12,887 nt of DNA from JAZIHH01 sp036678685. Lineage in GTDB: Bacteria; Bacillota; UBA4882; UBA10575. Position numbers and translations under genes: made by a program. This document shows positions 7,037 through 12,887 of the stretch, in pieces. Within the stretch, counting starts at the first letter, position 1. Each line of letters opens with the position of its first letter. The stretch covers positions 1 to 12,887 of the forward strand of contig JAZIHH010000007.1 of NCBI GenBank assembly GCA_036678685.1, in the 5' to 3' direction. The notes beneath the pieces were generated by a model that saw only the letters and a program-made list of their open reading frames with translations, was not told where the DNA came from and did no database searches.

Positions 7037-8173
7037 TCACCGCTGGAAAACAATTTCCCCGTCAATGAGGACGCAGAGCGTTTTCGCCTGAAGATCGAAA
7101 GGATGTTTATCAAAGATTACCAGATCGGCATCTTTCCCCGCCTCCAACGAACCTACCCGGCCGGAAATCCCCAGTATTTCAGCGGGATTGATCGTTATTG
7201 CCTTCAGGGCTGTTTCTTCATCCAAGCCGGACTTTACCGCCAAGGCGGCGCAGAGCGGCAGATAATGCACGGGGATCACCGGGTGGTCGGTCATTAAAGC
7301 TATCTTTACCCCGGCTTTATGTAAAGCCAAGGGCGTTTCAAAAGTAAGCTCCTTCAGTTCTACTTTCCCCCTGGTGCCAAAGGAGGGCCCGACAATGGCC
7401 GGATAGCCTTCTTTTCCAAGTTCATCGGCGATTAAATGCCCTTCGGTACAATGCTCCAGGGTCATTTTTAAGTCAAACTCTTTGGCAATCCGGATCGCCG
7501 TAAAAATATCGTCAGCTCTATGGGCATGGGCCTTTACCGGTAATTCACCTTTAACGACCGGGATCAAGCTTTCCAGTTTCATGTCAAAATTCGTATTTTT
7601 CTCTTTTTGCTCCAGGTAGTTCTTTGTTTTCAGGAGATATTCCCTTAGAAGCGCGGCCGCCGCCATTCTGGTTGAAGGGGAACGTTTCTTTTCACTGTAG
7701 ACTCGTTTAGGGTTCTCGCCAAAGGCCACCTTCATGGCGGCGGTTTCCTACAGGATCATGTTGTCGATTCTTTTCCCCTTGGTTTTAATCGTCGTAAATT
7801 GCCCCCCGATCACATTGGCACTGCCGGGCCCGGTACAAACGCAGGTGATGCCGTTTTCATAGGCCTCAATAAATGCCCTGTCCATCGGGTTAACCGCATC
7901 AACCGCTCTCAGCTGCGGGGTAATTGGGTCCGTACTTTCGTTTCCATCATCCCCCTCAAAACCGAGGCTGTCCTCCCACATCCCAATATGACAATGGGCG
8001 TCAATCATACCGGGCATGACAAAGCCACCCCGGGCATCAAAGACCGGACAACCTTCCGGGACAGGGATCTCCGTACCCACGGCCACAATCTTGCCCCCGT
8101 CAACCAGTACTTGCCCGTTTTCGTAATTTTCACCGGCCATGGTAAGAATGGTCCCGTTTTTAATTAACAACAT
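7037..8173 (-). pseudogene. Amidohydrolase (imidazolonepropionase-like, COG1228) with an in-frame amber codon
   Basis: Metal-dependent amidohydrolase-superfamily enzyme (PF01979 type), 379 codons from ATG to stop, which is full length. Landmarks: beta-sandwich start LLIKNGTILTM; metal-ligand DAHCH with H60 and H62; the subfamily stretch GPGSANVIGGQFTTIKT; then RIDNMIL; AMKVAFGENPKRVY; KAHAH with H216 and H218; TLEHCTEGH with H241; and MTDHPVIP with D296. Codon 142 (7748-7750) is TAG in an otherwise continuous frame. Relatives, as I recall them, often have lysine there, one substitution away. The start at 8173 is favoured because GGGGTGGAG lies seven bases upstream; the GTG at 8185 lacks spacing. 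Substrate is unknown. It is divergent from the second ABC operon. It could be a fresh pseudogene, a read error, or a readthrough gene. Confidence 0.8.
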
Positions 8174-8252
8174 TTTGCTCTCCACCCCTTACTCATAAAT
8201 TATCCCGATTTTAGCTTTTATTAGTTTTTTCCGCGCGCCACGGCTCCCAATC

Positions 8253-8271
8253 CCCGGGTCTCAGCCCCGGG
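8253..8271 (-). promoter_or_regulatory. GC hairpin in the amidohydrolase leader
   Basis: Two CCCGGG palindromes (8253-8258 and 8266-8271) separated by 7 bases can form a 6-bp GC stem. It would start about 10 bases into the minus-strand transcript and lies roughly 80 bases before the start codon. The GCTGAGA loop looks superficially like part of a TPP riboswitch, but the other TPP motifs are absent. Confidence 0.35.
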
Positions 8272-8287
8272 TTTAGATTATAGGATA

Positions 8288-8316
8288 ATTATACCATGAT
8301 TACGAACGAAAATCAT
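8288..8316 (-). promoter_or_regulatory. Extended -10 promoter of the amidohydrolase gene
   Basis: On the minus strand TATAAT (8293-8288) is preceded by TGG, an extended -10 element, with a weak ATGATT at the -35 position (8316-8311, 17-base spacer). A second TATAAT lies at 8282-8277. The leader would be about 108 bases. Confidence 0.5.
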
Positions 8317-8317
8317 G
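8295..8317. promoter_or_regulatory. Inverted repeat overlapping the minus-strand promoter (possible operator)
   Basis: CATGATT (8295-8301) and AATCATG (8311-8317) form a perfect 7-bp inverted repeat with 9 bases between. It covers the -35 and extended -10 region of the amidohydrolase promoter, the position expected of a repressor site. No regulator gene is in the window. Confidence 0.4.
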
Positions 8318-8404
8318 CCGGAGGAACCCTGCGGAAGACGGCGGGAAAGGATGTTTTCAACGGTTGCAAAGAAGGGGTAAAAAAAGGAATGTGGCGGAGG
8401 ACAA

Positions 8405-8433
8405 TTGACATGGATAATAAATATTGCTATACT
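8405..8433 (+). promoter_or_regulatory. Promoter of the second ABC importer operon
   Basis: TTGACA at 8405-8410 and TATACT at 8428-8433 with a 17-base spacer. A hairpin CTGCGCG/CGCGCGG (8455-8461 and 8466-8472) follows in the leader, ahead of the ribosome binding site. Confidence 0.75.
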
Positions 8434-8498
8434 TGGCATAAGTAAAAATTGGTTCTGCGCGCGTGCGCGCGGGCAATACGGAAGGATGGTGGAATGTT

Positions 8499-9485
8499 TT
8501 GAAGAAAAAAGTAGTTTGGTGGATTGTGGTTGCGCTTGTTGTCGTCGCCGGTGTCCTCTTTTTTGCTTTCCGGGACGGGAAAAAGGATGTCCTAAGGGTA
8601 GGCATTGTGCAGATCGTTGAGCATCCTGCCCTTGATTCCGCCCGGCAAGGTTTTATCGATCTCCTGGCGGAAAAGGGGTATGTGGAAGGGGAAAACATTG
8701 TATATGACATACAGAATGCCCAGGGTGACATGGCGACGGCCAATACCATCGCCCAAAAGTTTAAAAACGAAAAGCCGGACTTGATCCTGGCGATTGCCAC
8801 CCCTACCGCCCAGGCCGTGGCGAATCTAATCAAAGACACGCCCATTTTAATCACCGCCGTTACCGACCCGGTTGATGCCGGACTGGTGGAAAGCGCGGAA
8901 AGGCCCGGAACCAATGTCACCGGAACCAATGATATGCAACCAATGGAAGACCAGTTTCAATTGCTCATGGATTTGGTCCCCCATGCCCGTACGGTTGGTA
9001 TCATTTACAACGCCGGGGAAGCCAATTCCGTCGCCCAGGTAAGGCTCGCTAAAGAGATTGTGAAGAAGTTAAATTTGGAGATTGTCGAAGTCACCGCCGA
9101 CACTAGCGCCGCTGTCCTGCAGGCTGCCCAATCCCTGGCTGGCAGGGTGGATGTTATTTACATTCCTACGGATAATACGGTAGTTTCGGCAGTCTCTTCC
9201 GTGATTAAGGTGGCGGAAGAGCATAGGATTCCGATCATTGCCGGTGAGGATGGCGCGGTTCACCAGGGAGCACTGGCCACGGTAGGCATCAATTATTACC
9301 GTCTCGGCCGTCAGACTGCGGAAATGGCTTTGCGGATAATCAAGGGTGAAGCCAAACCGGAAACCATGCCCATTGAGAGCCAGAAAGAAACCGAACTGGT
9401 GATCAATGTGGACGCCGCGGAAGTTTTAGGCCTTTCTATCCCCGATGAATTAAGGGAAAAAGCCGTAATAGTTCACAACAAGTAA
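8499..9485 (+). CDS. ABC transporter substrate-binding protein (ABC_sub_bind, PF04392/COG2984), no lipobox
   Basis: Extracytoplasmic binding protein of a COG2984-type importer. The start is set at TTG 8499, giving MKKKVVWW; GGTGGA at 8488-8493 precedes it. A GTG at 8463 would lie in the leader hairpin and add 12 unlikely residues. A single N-terminal helix (VVWWIVVALVVVAGVLFFAF) has no cysteine and no good signal-peptidase site, so it is probably an uncleaved anchor. The mature part has the type I periplasmic-binding fold: LRVGIVQIVEHPALD, GFIDLLAEKGY, DLILAIATPTAQAV, ITAVTDPVDAGLV, GTNDMQPME, VGIIYNAGEANSV, DVIYIPTDNTVVSA, and the C-terminal TVGINYYRLGRQTAEMA. Relatives with the same three-gene order have been linked to tryptophan or tyrosine uptake (TrpXYZ-type); I would not assign a substrate here. 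Length 328. Confidence 0.88.
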   Translation: MKKKVVWWIVVALVVVAGVLFFAFRDGKKDVLRVGIVQIVEHPALDSARQGFIDLLAEKGYVEGENIVYDIQNAQGDMATANTIAQKFKNEKPDLILAIATPTAQAVANLIKDTPILITAVTDPVDAGLVESAERPGTNVTGTNDMQPMEDQFQLLMDLVPHARTVGIIYNAGEANSVAQVRLAKEIVKKLNLEIVEVTADTSAAVLQAAQSLAGRVDVIYIPTDNTVVSAVSSVIKVAEEHRIPIIAGEDGAVHQGALATVGINYYRLGRQTAEMALRIIKGEAKPETMPIESQKETELVINVDAAEVLGLSIPDELREKAVIVHNK

Positions 9486-9505
9486 ACAACCTGGCATGGT
9501 TACGA

Positions 9506-9535
9506 CAACCCCACCTCTGAACGGGGGTGGGGTTG
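9506..9535 (+). terminator. Intra-operon hairpin between binding-protein and permease genes
   Basis: CAACCCCACC (9506-9515) and GGTGGGGTTG (9526-9535) form a 10-bp stem. Only an AT-rich tract, not a clean U-run, follows. Such hairpins commonly stop part of the transcription or protect the upstream message, so the binding protein is made in excess over the membrane parts. Confidence 0.6.
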
Positions 9536-9554
9536 CGATTAAATCTTTAATTAC

Positions 9555-9574
9555 AATCTACTAGAATCTACTAG
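9555..9574 (+). repeat. Tandem 10-bp repeat before the permease gene
   Basis: AATCTACTAG occurs twice head to tail (9555-9564 and 9565-9574), just upstream of the permease Shine-Dalgarno at 9581. Confidence 0.7.
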
Positions 9575-9592
9575 TCTAATGGAGTGAACCAA

Positions 9593-10516
9593 ATGTGGTT
9601 GAATATATTACAAGGCACTGTTGAACAGGGACTGGTCTTTGCTTTGCTGGCCATGGGGGTCTATCTTACCTTCCGGATTTTAGATTTTCCCGACTTGACC
9701 GTAGAAGGAAGTTTCCCCCTGGGGGCTTCCGTGGCGGCGGTCTTGATCATTAAGGGAGTTAACCCTTTTTTGGCCACTCTTTGTGCTTTTGCCGCCGGGC
9801 TGCTGGCGGGAATGATTACCGGAATCATTAATACCAAACTAAAAATTGCCGGTCTGCTGGCCGGGATTTTGACGATGACTTCTCTTTACTCCATTAACCT
9901 TCGCATTATGGGCAGGGCCAACATTCCCTTGCTCAGAGAGAAAACCATTCTTACCATCATTAAAGACTGGGGTCTGCCGGAGCGGTATATTCCGCTCATC
10001 GCTTTTCTGCTCATTGTTTTCTTCGTCAAATTCATCTTGGATTATTTCCTCTATTCCGAGATCGGCATGGGCCTCAGGGCGACCGGAGATAGTCCGGTCA
10101 TGATTGCGAGCCTGGGGATAAATACGGACAATATAAAAATTTTGGGCTTGGGCCTGGCCAATGCTCTTACCGCCCTTTCCGGGGCCCTGACCTGTCAGTA
10201 TCAGGGCTTTGCCGATGCCGGCATGGGGATCGGCATGATCGTCATCGGGTTGGCCTCGGTCATCATCGGGGAAGTAGTGATCCGGACCAGCAGAATAATC
10301 TATGCCACTTTCGGCGTAATTGTGGGTTCGATTATCTACCGTCTGGCCATTGCCGTCGCTTTACAACTGGGTTTCGCCCCGACCGACCTGAAAGTGGTAA
10401 CCGCGGTTCTGGTTATCCTGGCGCTTGGCGCTCCCACCTTAAGAAAGTTTATGATTCAGGATGAATTTGCCGAACGCCTGATGGAAGGAGACGCTTCTGA
10501 TGCTGAAGTTAACTAA
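9593..10516 (+). CDS. ABC transporter permease (BPD_transp_2, COG4120)
   Basis: Membrane permease of the importer, 307 residues from the ATG at 9593. GGAG at 9581-9584 is eight bases upstream; the in-frame GTG at 9584 overlaps that Shine-Dalgarno and is unlikely. The sequence is hydrophobic throughout with about eight membrane segments. Family signatures are VYLTFRILDFPDLTVEGSF near the N-terminus, INTKLKIAGLLAGILTMTSLYSI, and the cytoplasmic coupling region GMGLRATGDSPVMIASLGI before NALTALSGAL. It belongs to the branched-chain amino acid/sugar permease superfamily, in the COG4120 group that pairs with COG2984 binding proteins. It overlaps the ATPase gene by 17 bases, so the two are likely translated together. 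Confidence 0.9.
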   Translation: MWLNILQGTVEQGLVFALLAMGVYLTFRILDFPDLTVEGSFPLGASVAAVLIIKGVNPFLATLCAFAAGLLAGMITGIINTKLKIAGLLAGILTMTSLYSINLRIMGRANIPLLREKTILTIIKDWGLPERYIPLIAFLLIVFFVKFILDYFLYSEIGMGLRATGDSPVMIASLGINTDNIKILGLGLANALTALSGALTCQYQGFADAGMGIGMIVIGLASVIIGEVVIRTSRIIYATFGVIVGSIIYRLAIAVALQLGFAPTDLKVVTAVLVILALGAPTLRKFMIQDEFAERLMEGDASDAEVN

Positions 10517-11297
10517 TGTGCACAAAATCTTCAATTACGGCCAGATTAATGAAAACTACGCTTTAAAAGATATTAACCTCCATGTTCCCAAGGGAGATTT
10601 CATCACCATCATTGGAAGTAACGGCGCCGGTAAATCCACCCTTCTCAATCTGGTTGCTGGAACCTACTTCCCGGAAACGGGTACGATCGAAATTAACGGG
10701 CAGGATATGACCAACTGGCCGGTTTACAAAAGAGCCTTCCTCGTCGGAAGGGTTTTTCAGGATCCCCTGAAAGGCACGGCGGCGGAGATGACGATTGAAG
10801 AAAACCTTTCCCTGGCTATAAAACGGGGCCAGCGGCGGGGCCTCAAATTGGGTTTGAATAAAAAAAGAAGGGATGAGTTCCGAAGGCTCCTGGCTCTACT
10901 GGAACTGGGACTGGAAAACCGCTTGGACGAACCCGTAAAATTGCTTTCTGGCGGTCAACGGCAGGCCCTTACCCTCCTCATGGCCACGCTGGGGGGACCA
11001 AAAATTCTCCTTCTCGATGAATACACGGCCAATCTTGACCCCAAAACCGCCGTGCAAATTATTGAAATTACCGATCGGGTCGTGAAGCAGGGTGAATTAA
11101 CCGTCCTAATGGTAACCCATGACCTAAAACAAGCCCTGGAAATGGGCAACCGTACGATTATGATGGATCAGGGGCGCATCATCCTTGATATTAAAGGAAA
11201 GGAAAGGGAACAAACGACGGTCAGCAGTCTCCTGAAAAAATTCAGTGAAAAAAGCGGCCGCGAGTTAACCAACGACCGGGTTTTATTGCAAAGATAA
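10500..11297 (+). CDS. ABC transporter ATP-binding protein (COG1101)
   Basis: Cytoplasmic ATPase of the importer, 265 residues. Walker A GSNGAGKST at 39-47, Q-loop Q87 in RVFQDP, signature LSGGQ at 149-153, Walker B ILLLDE ending at E174 followed by YTANLDPKT, and switch histidine H207 in VTHDLKQA. The variant EYTANLDP in place of EATSALDP and the VFQDPLKGTAAEMTIEENL stretch are typical of the COG1101 group. AAGGAG at 10485-10490 lies nine bases before the ATG, inside the permease gene. It is the last gene of the operon; the first clear U-tailed hairpin downstream is over 300 bases away (11629-11655). Confidence 0.92.
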   Translation: MLKLTNVHKIFNYGQINENYALKDINLHVPKGDFITIIGSNGAGKSTLLNLVAGTYFPETGTIEINGQDMTNWPVYKRAFLVGRVFQDPLKGTAAEMTIEENLSLAIKRGQRRGLKLGLNKKRRDEFRRLLALLELGLENRLDEPVKLLSGGQRQALTLLMATLGGPKILLLDEYTANLDPKTAVQIIEITDRVVKQGELTVLMVTHDLKQALEMGNRTIMMDQGRIILDIKGKEREQTTVSSLLKKFSEKSGRELTNDRVLLQR

Positions 11298-11628
11298 GGA
11301 TCATTATTCCCCCCCCGATTATGATTTCCCCCGCCCGGGGCGGATTAATTATTGATTGCCGGGGATCGTGTCAATACCGACCGCCCCGGCATAATTGTCC
11401 TCACACTATTTGACTGATTATACGGGAAAATTCGAAAATACCCTCTCTATCCTCATCTTTCTGTCTTTTCTTGGGACTAGCTGTTTCCCCTACAAACAGT
11501 CTGGCATTTTCCGCCGTCCCGCCGGTTTCGTCCCCCCTGATGCGATCTTTAAGTTCTTTGCTGTTCTATTATCTGCATTAACAAAAGTGAGGAACATAAA
11601 CATAGCCGTGGGCTTAGCATGGATTTAG

Positions 11629-11655
11629 ACCGGGGTCTCCCCTGTCCCGGTTTTT
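11629..11655 (+). terminator. Intrinsic terminator
   Basis: ACCGGG (11629-11634) pairs with CCCGGT (11646-11651), 11-base loop, followed by TTTTT (11651-11655). It could end the ABC operon mRNA or a separate RNA from the preceding structured region. Confidence 0.6.
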
Positions 11656-11705
11656 ACGGTTTTTAGCAAATTGTCTTATGTTTATGGCAGGAAAAATTAA
11701 ACATG

Positions 11706-11731
11706 TAAAGAATATACAATTATATTCTTTA
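11706..11731. repeat. Perfect 11-bp AT-rich inverted repeat upstream of the second lipoprotein gene
   Basis: TAAAGAATATA (11706-11716) and TATATTCTTTA (11721-11731) flank a CAAT loop. It lies about 60 bases before the lipoprotein start and could be an operator or hairpin. I could not match it to a known regulator box. Confidence 0.6.
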
Positions 11732-11791
11732 AAGCATAATATTGATAAATATTTTTATTCACAAAACTAAAATATAGGGGGGATTTTATTT

Positions 11792-12074
11792 ATGAAAAAA
11801 AATTTTATATTAATAGGTCTTATTATTTTAGTTCTTTTGGTTTTGGCAGGTTGCGGGGGAAAAAATCCTCCTAAAGAGGACCCCGAAAAAGAAATAATAA
11901 TCAACCAAATGATTAAATGGAATAATGCGTGGTTAGAAAAGGATACTTCTTACTTTATAGATACTATGGTAGCGGAAGACATATATTTTATTGTTATTAT
12001 GATGAAGAGTATAATGAGTTATGGGAGCAACTTGAATTAACTTTAAGTTCTATTGATGAGTTTATTAATATAAT
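11792..12074 (+). pseudogene. AT-rich lipoprotein gene, frameshifted and truncated by an IS3 element
   Basis: Starts at ATG 11792 with GGGGGGA at 11777-11783. The N-terminus MKKNFILIGLIILVLLVLAGC is a clean lipoprotein signal with the lipobox cysteine at position 21, then a GGKNPPKEDPEKE tether and QMIKWNNAWLEKDTSYFIDTM, which resembles the first helix of an NTF2/SnoaL-like domain (tentative). In this frame the protein degenerates after AEDIYF and stops at 12040. The frame one base back continues sensibly as YCYYDEEYNELWEQLELTLSSIDEFINII, so one base seems to be missing in the TTTT run at 11986-11989. Coding then runs into the presumed IS end at about 12075 and would stop at 12108. The 3' part should lie beyond the element, outside the window. 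Composition is far more AT-rich than the neighbours, suggesting acquisition from elsewhere. Function is unknown. Confidence 0.7.
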
Positions 12075-12141
12075 TGAGGTTCCCTCGGTTTGCCGGACAC
12101 TCAGTTAAGAGGTAAAATGATTCAGAAGGAGCTGAGTGTAA

Positions 12142-12447
12142 ATGGGACAAAAACGGAGAGTGTATTATAAAGAGTTTAAAGAACAGGCAGTACTTTTATC
12201 AGAAACCTCCGACAAATCGGTTAGAGAGATAGCTCAAGACCTTGGAATCTCCGAAAATATGCTCTGGCGATGGAGACGCGAGCTACGAGAATTTGGCGAT
12301 AAAAGCTTTCCAGGCCGAGGGAAACGTCCACAAGGAACCGAGTTAGAAGAAAAGATTCGTAAACTTGAAGAAGAATTGTATATGGTAAAGATGGAGCGTG
12401 ATATCTTAAAAAAAGCGGTGGCCATCTTCTCACAACCCCAGAAATAA
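12142..12447 (+). CDS. IS3-family transposase OrfA (HTH_Tnp_1)
   Basis: DNA-binding half of the transposase, 101 residues, about the usual length. The N-terminal helix-turn-helix (YYKEFKEQAVLL, then SVREIAQDLGISENMLWRW at about 26-44) recognises the element ends. A leucine-zipper-like coiled coil (ELEEKIRKLEEELYMVKMER, 67-86) mediates oligomerisation. AAGGAG at 12126-12131 precedes the ATG by ten bases. The TTA AAA AAA GCG stretch holds seven A's (12408-12414) followed by G, a typical IS3 slippery site; a -1 shift there continues as KKSGGHLLTTPEIKYQIIRELA into OrfB, giving the OrfAB fusion transposase. OrfA alone normally acts as a regulator. Confidence 0.92.
   Translation: MGQKRRVYYKEFKEQAVLLSETSDKSVREIAQDLGISENMLWRWRRELREFGDKSFPGRGKRPQGTELEEKIRKLEEELYMVKMERDILKKAVAIFSQPQK
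12408..12415 (+). promoter_or_regulatory. Probable programmed -1 frameshift site (A7G) of the IS3 element
   Basis: Seven A's then G, in OrfA phase TTA AAA AAA GCG. The -1 frame is open from 12402 through the OrfB start, so slippage yields a continuous OrfAB protein. A6G/A7G sites do this in other IS3-family elements. Confidence 0.65.
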
Positions 12448-12494
12448 AATATCAAATCATACGCGAGCTTGCTGTAAACTACAGCATTGGGAAG

Positions 12495-12887
12495 ATGTGC
12501 CGCTTTTTGAAAGTCTCGCGTAGTGGATATTATGATTGGCTGAACCGTGGTGAAAGCCCCCGTAGTAAACGCAATCGAGAATTAGCTGTAATAATCACGA
12601 AGCTCTTTTATCAGCATAAAGGACGGTATGGCAGTCCTCGTATCCATAATGAACTGCAAAAACAAGGAATTAAGTGTGGTAAATCCAAGGTTGAAACTCT
12701 CATGCGTCAGATGGGACTAAGAGCCCGAGAAAAAGTAAATACAGGAAAACGACTGACTCAAAACATGATTATCCAATTGCGCCAAACCTTTTGAACCGTA
12801 ATTTTCAAGTGGATGCTCCAAATCAAGTATGGGTCTCTGATATTACATACATCAGAACCATGGAAGGTTGGCTTTACTTAGGCAATC
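12495..12887 (+). pseudogene. IS3-family transposase OrfB, frameshifted and partial at the window edge
   Basis: Catalytic half of the transposase. The first in-frame ATG is at 12495 (MCRFLKVSRSGYYDWL), but natural translation probably enters from OrfA by -1 slippage at 12408. The HTH_21 region (SPRSKRNRELAVIITKL, GRYGSPRIHNELQKQGI) is intact. In this frame the protein ends at 12794 with GKRLTQNMIIQLRQTF, which is not transposase-like. The frame one base back reads KTTDSKHDYPIAPNLLNR, then PNQVWVSDITYIRTMEGWLYL, where the D of SDIT is the first acidic residue of the DDE integrase core. One A appears to be missing from the run at 12746-12749. The remaining catalytic D and E lie beyond the window. 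As read, the copy cannot make an intact transposase. Confidence 0.85.

Larger units (their letters stand above)
11298..11791. other. Gene-poor, structured intergenic region
   Basis: No convincing gene in about 490 bases. Competing GC-rich pairings follow the ATPase stop: CCGCC/GGCGG (11331-11335 with 11339-11343), CCGGGGCGG (11335-11343) with CCGCCCCGG (11381-11389), and GCCGGGG (11358-11364) with CCCCGGC (11384-11390). A small hairpin CTGTTT/AAACAG lies at 11481-11499. The minus strand is purine-rich and open without a start codon from 11565 to a TGA at 11401 (54 charged residues), which may be a gene remnant or a by-product of composition. The plus frame 11395-11628 begins at TTG without a Shine-Dalgarno and is not called. 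From about 11656 the DNA becomes AT-rich. Confidence 0.5.
12075..12887 (+). mobile_element. IS3-family insertion sequence, left part (runs off window)
   Basis: OrfA and OrfB of an IS3-type transposase in overlapping -1 frames. The left end is placed at TGAGGTTCCCTCGG (12075 on), followed by CCGGACACTCAG; a TG start, a pyrimidine-rich tract and GGACAC are usual for IS3-family termini. The exact end and target duplication cannot be checked because the right end is outside the window. It interrupts the AT-rich lipoprotein gene. Confidence 0.8.

Noticed and set aside
6860..7297. Plus-strand open frame of 145 codons
   Set aside because: It overlaps the antisense of the amidohydrolase C-terminus, starts within the repeat element and shows no recognisable domain.
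7799..8167. Plus-strand open frame of 122 codons
   Set aside because: Antisense to the amidohydrolase N-terminal half, which has clear family motifs on the minus strand.
8245..8275. GCTGAGA with flanking GGGG/CCCC in the amidohydrolase leader, suggestive of a TPP riboswitch
   Set aside because: The CCTGATCTGG and GCGTAGGGA parts of the TPP aptamer are absent and the leader is too short.
11395..11628. Plus-strand open frame of 77 codons in the gap after the ATPase
   Set aside because: TTG start without a ribosome binding site, starting inside a hairpin region, with no recognisable domain.
1..12887. CRISPR array or rRNA genes
   Set aside because: No regularly spaced repeats and no rRNA-like sequence seen on either strand.

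Overview
The window looks like chromosomal DNA from a spore-former-like Firmicute (Bacillota, probably Clostridia or a related lineage). The evidence is strong AGGAGG-type ribosome binding sites, GTG/TTG starts, TTGACA/TATAAT promoters, a tRNA with encoded CCA, lipobox lipoproteins and a DUF421/YetF fragment. The genus cannot be identified from the sequence alone. Most of the window has mid-range GC; roughly 11660-12110 is markedly AT-rich.

Layout, left to right. 115-1323: a MocR/LysN-type PLP aminotransferase. 1441-4290: a methionine-type ABC importer operon (metN, metI, metQ) with its own sigma-A-like promoter and a perfect 18-bp terminator hairpin. 4373-4496: promoter plus tRNA-Val(UAC). 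4637-5646: two damaged membrane-protein genes, a C-terminal DUF421/YetF remnant (minus) and an M50-like HExxH protease split by a frameshift. 5660-6831: a structured leader ending in a terminator-like hairpin, then a lipoprotein with a carboxypeptidase-regulatory-like domain and a GATase/ThuA-like domain. 7037-8173 (minus): an amidohydrolase that is full length except for one in-frame amber codon. 8405-11297: a second ABC importer (substrate-binding protein, permease, ATPase) of the COG2984/COG4120/COG1101 type. 11298-11791: a gene-poor stretch with GC-rich hairpins and a terminator. 11792-12074: an AT-rich lipoprotein gene, frameshifted and then cut by an IS3-family element that runs off the right edge.

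How the parts fit. The two importers are the clear functional units. Each is a tight operon with overlapping permease/ATPase junctions, and each substrate-binding protein lacks a lipobox cysteine and seems to be held by an uncleaved N-terminal helix. The amidohydrolase and the second importer are divergent and share a roughly 320-bp control region with a promoter on each strand and an inverted repeat over the minus-strand promoter.

The most notable pattern is gene breakage. Three genes (M50 protease, AT-rich lipoprotein, IS3 OrfB) carry a shift equivalent to loss of one base in or near a homopolymer, and a fourth (amidohydrolase) carries a single in-frame TAG. This could be real decay in an accessory region, or it could be sequencing or assembly error; the reads would decide. 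I did not find a clearly new multi-gene system. The best candidates for something undescribed are the leader RNA at 5660-5834 and the structured region at 11298-11655.
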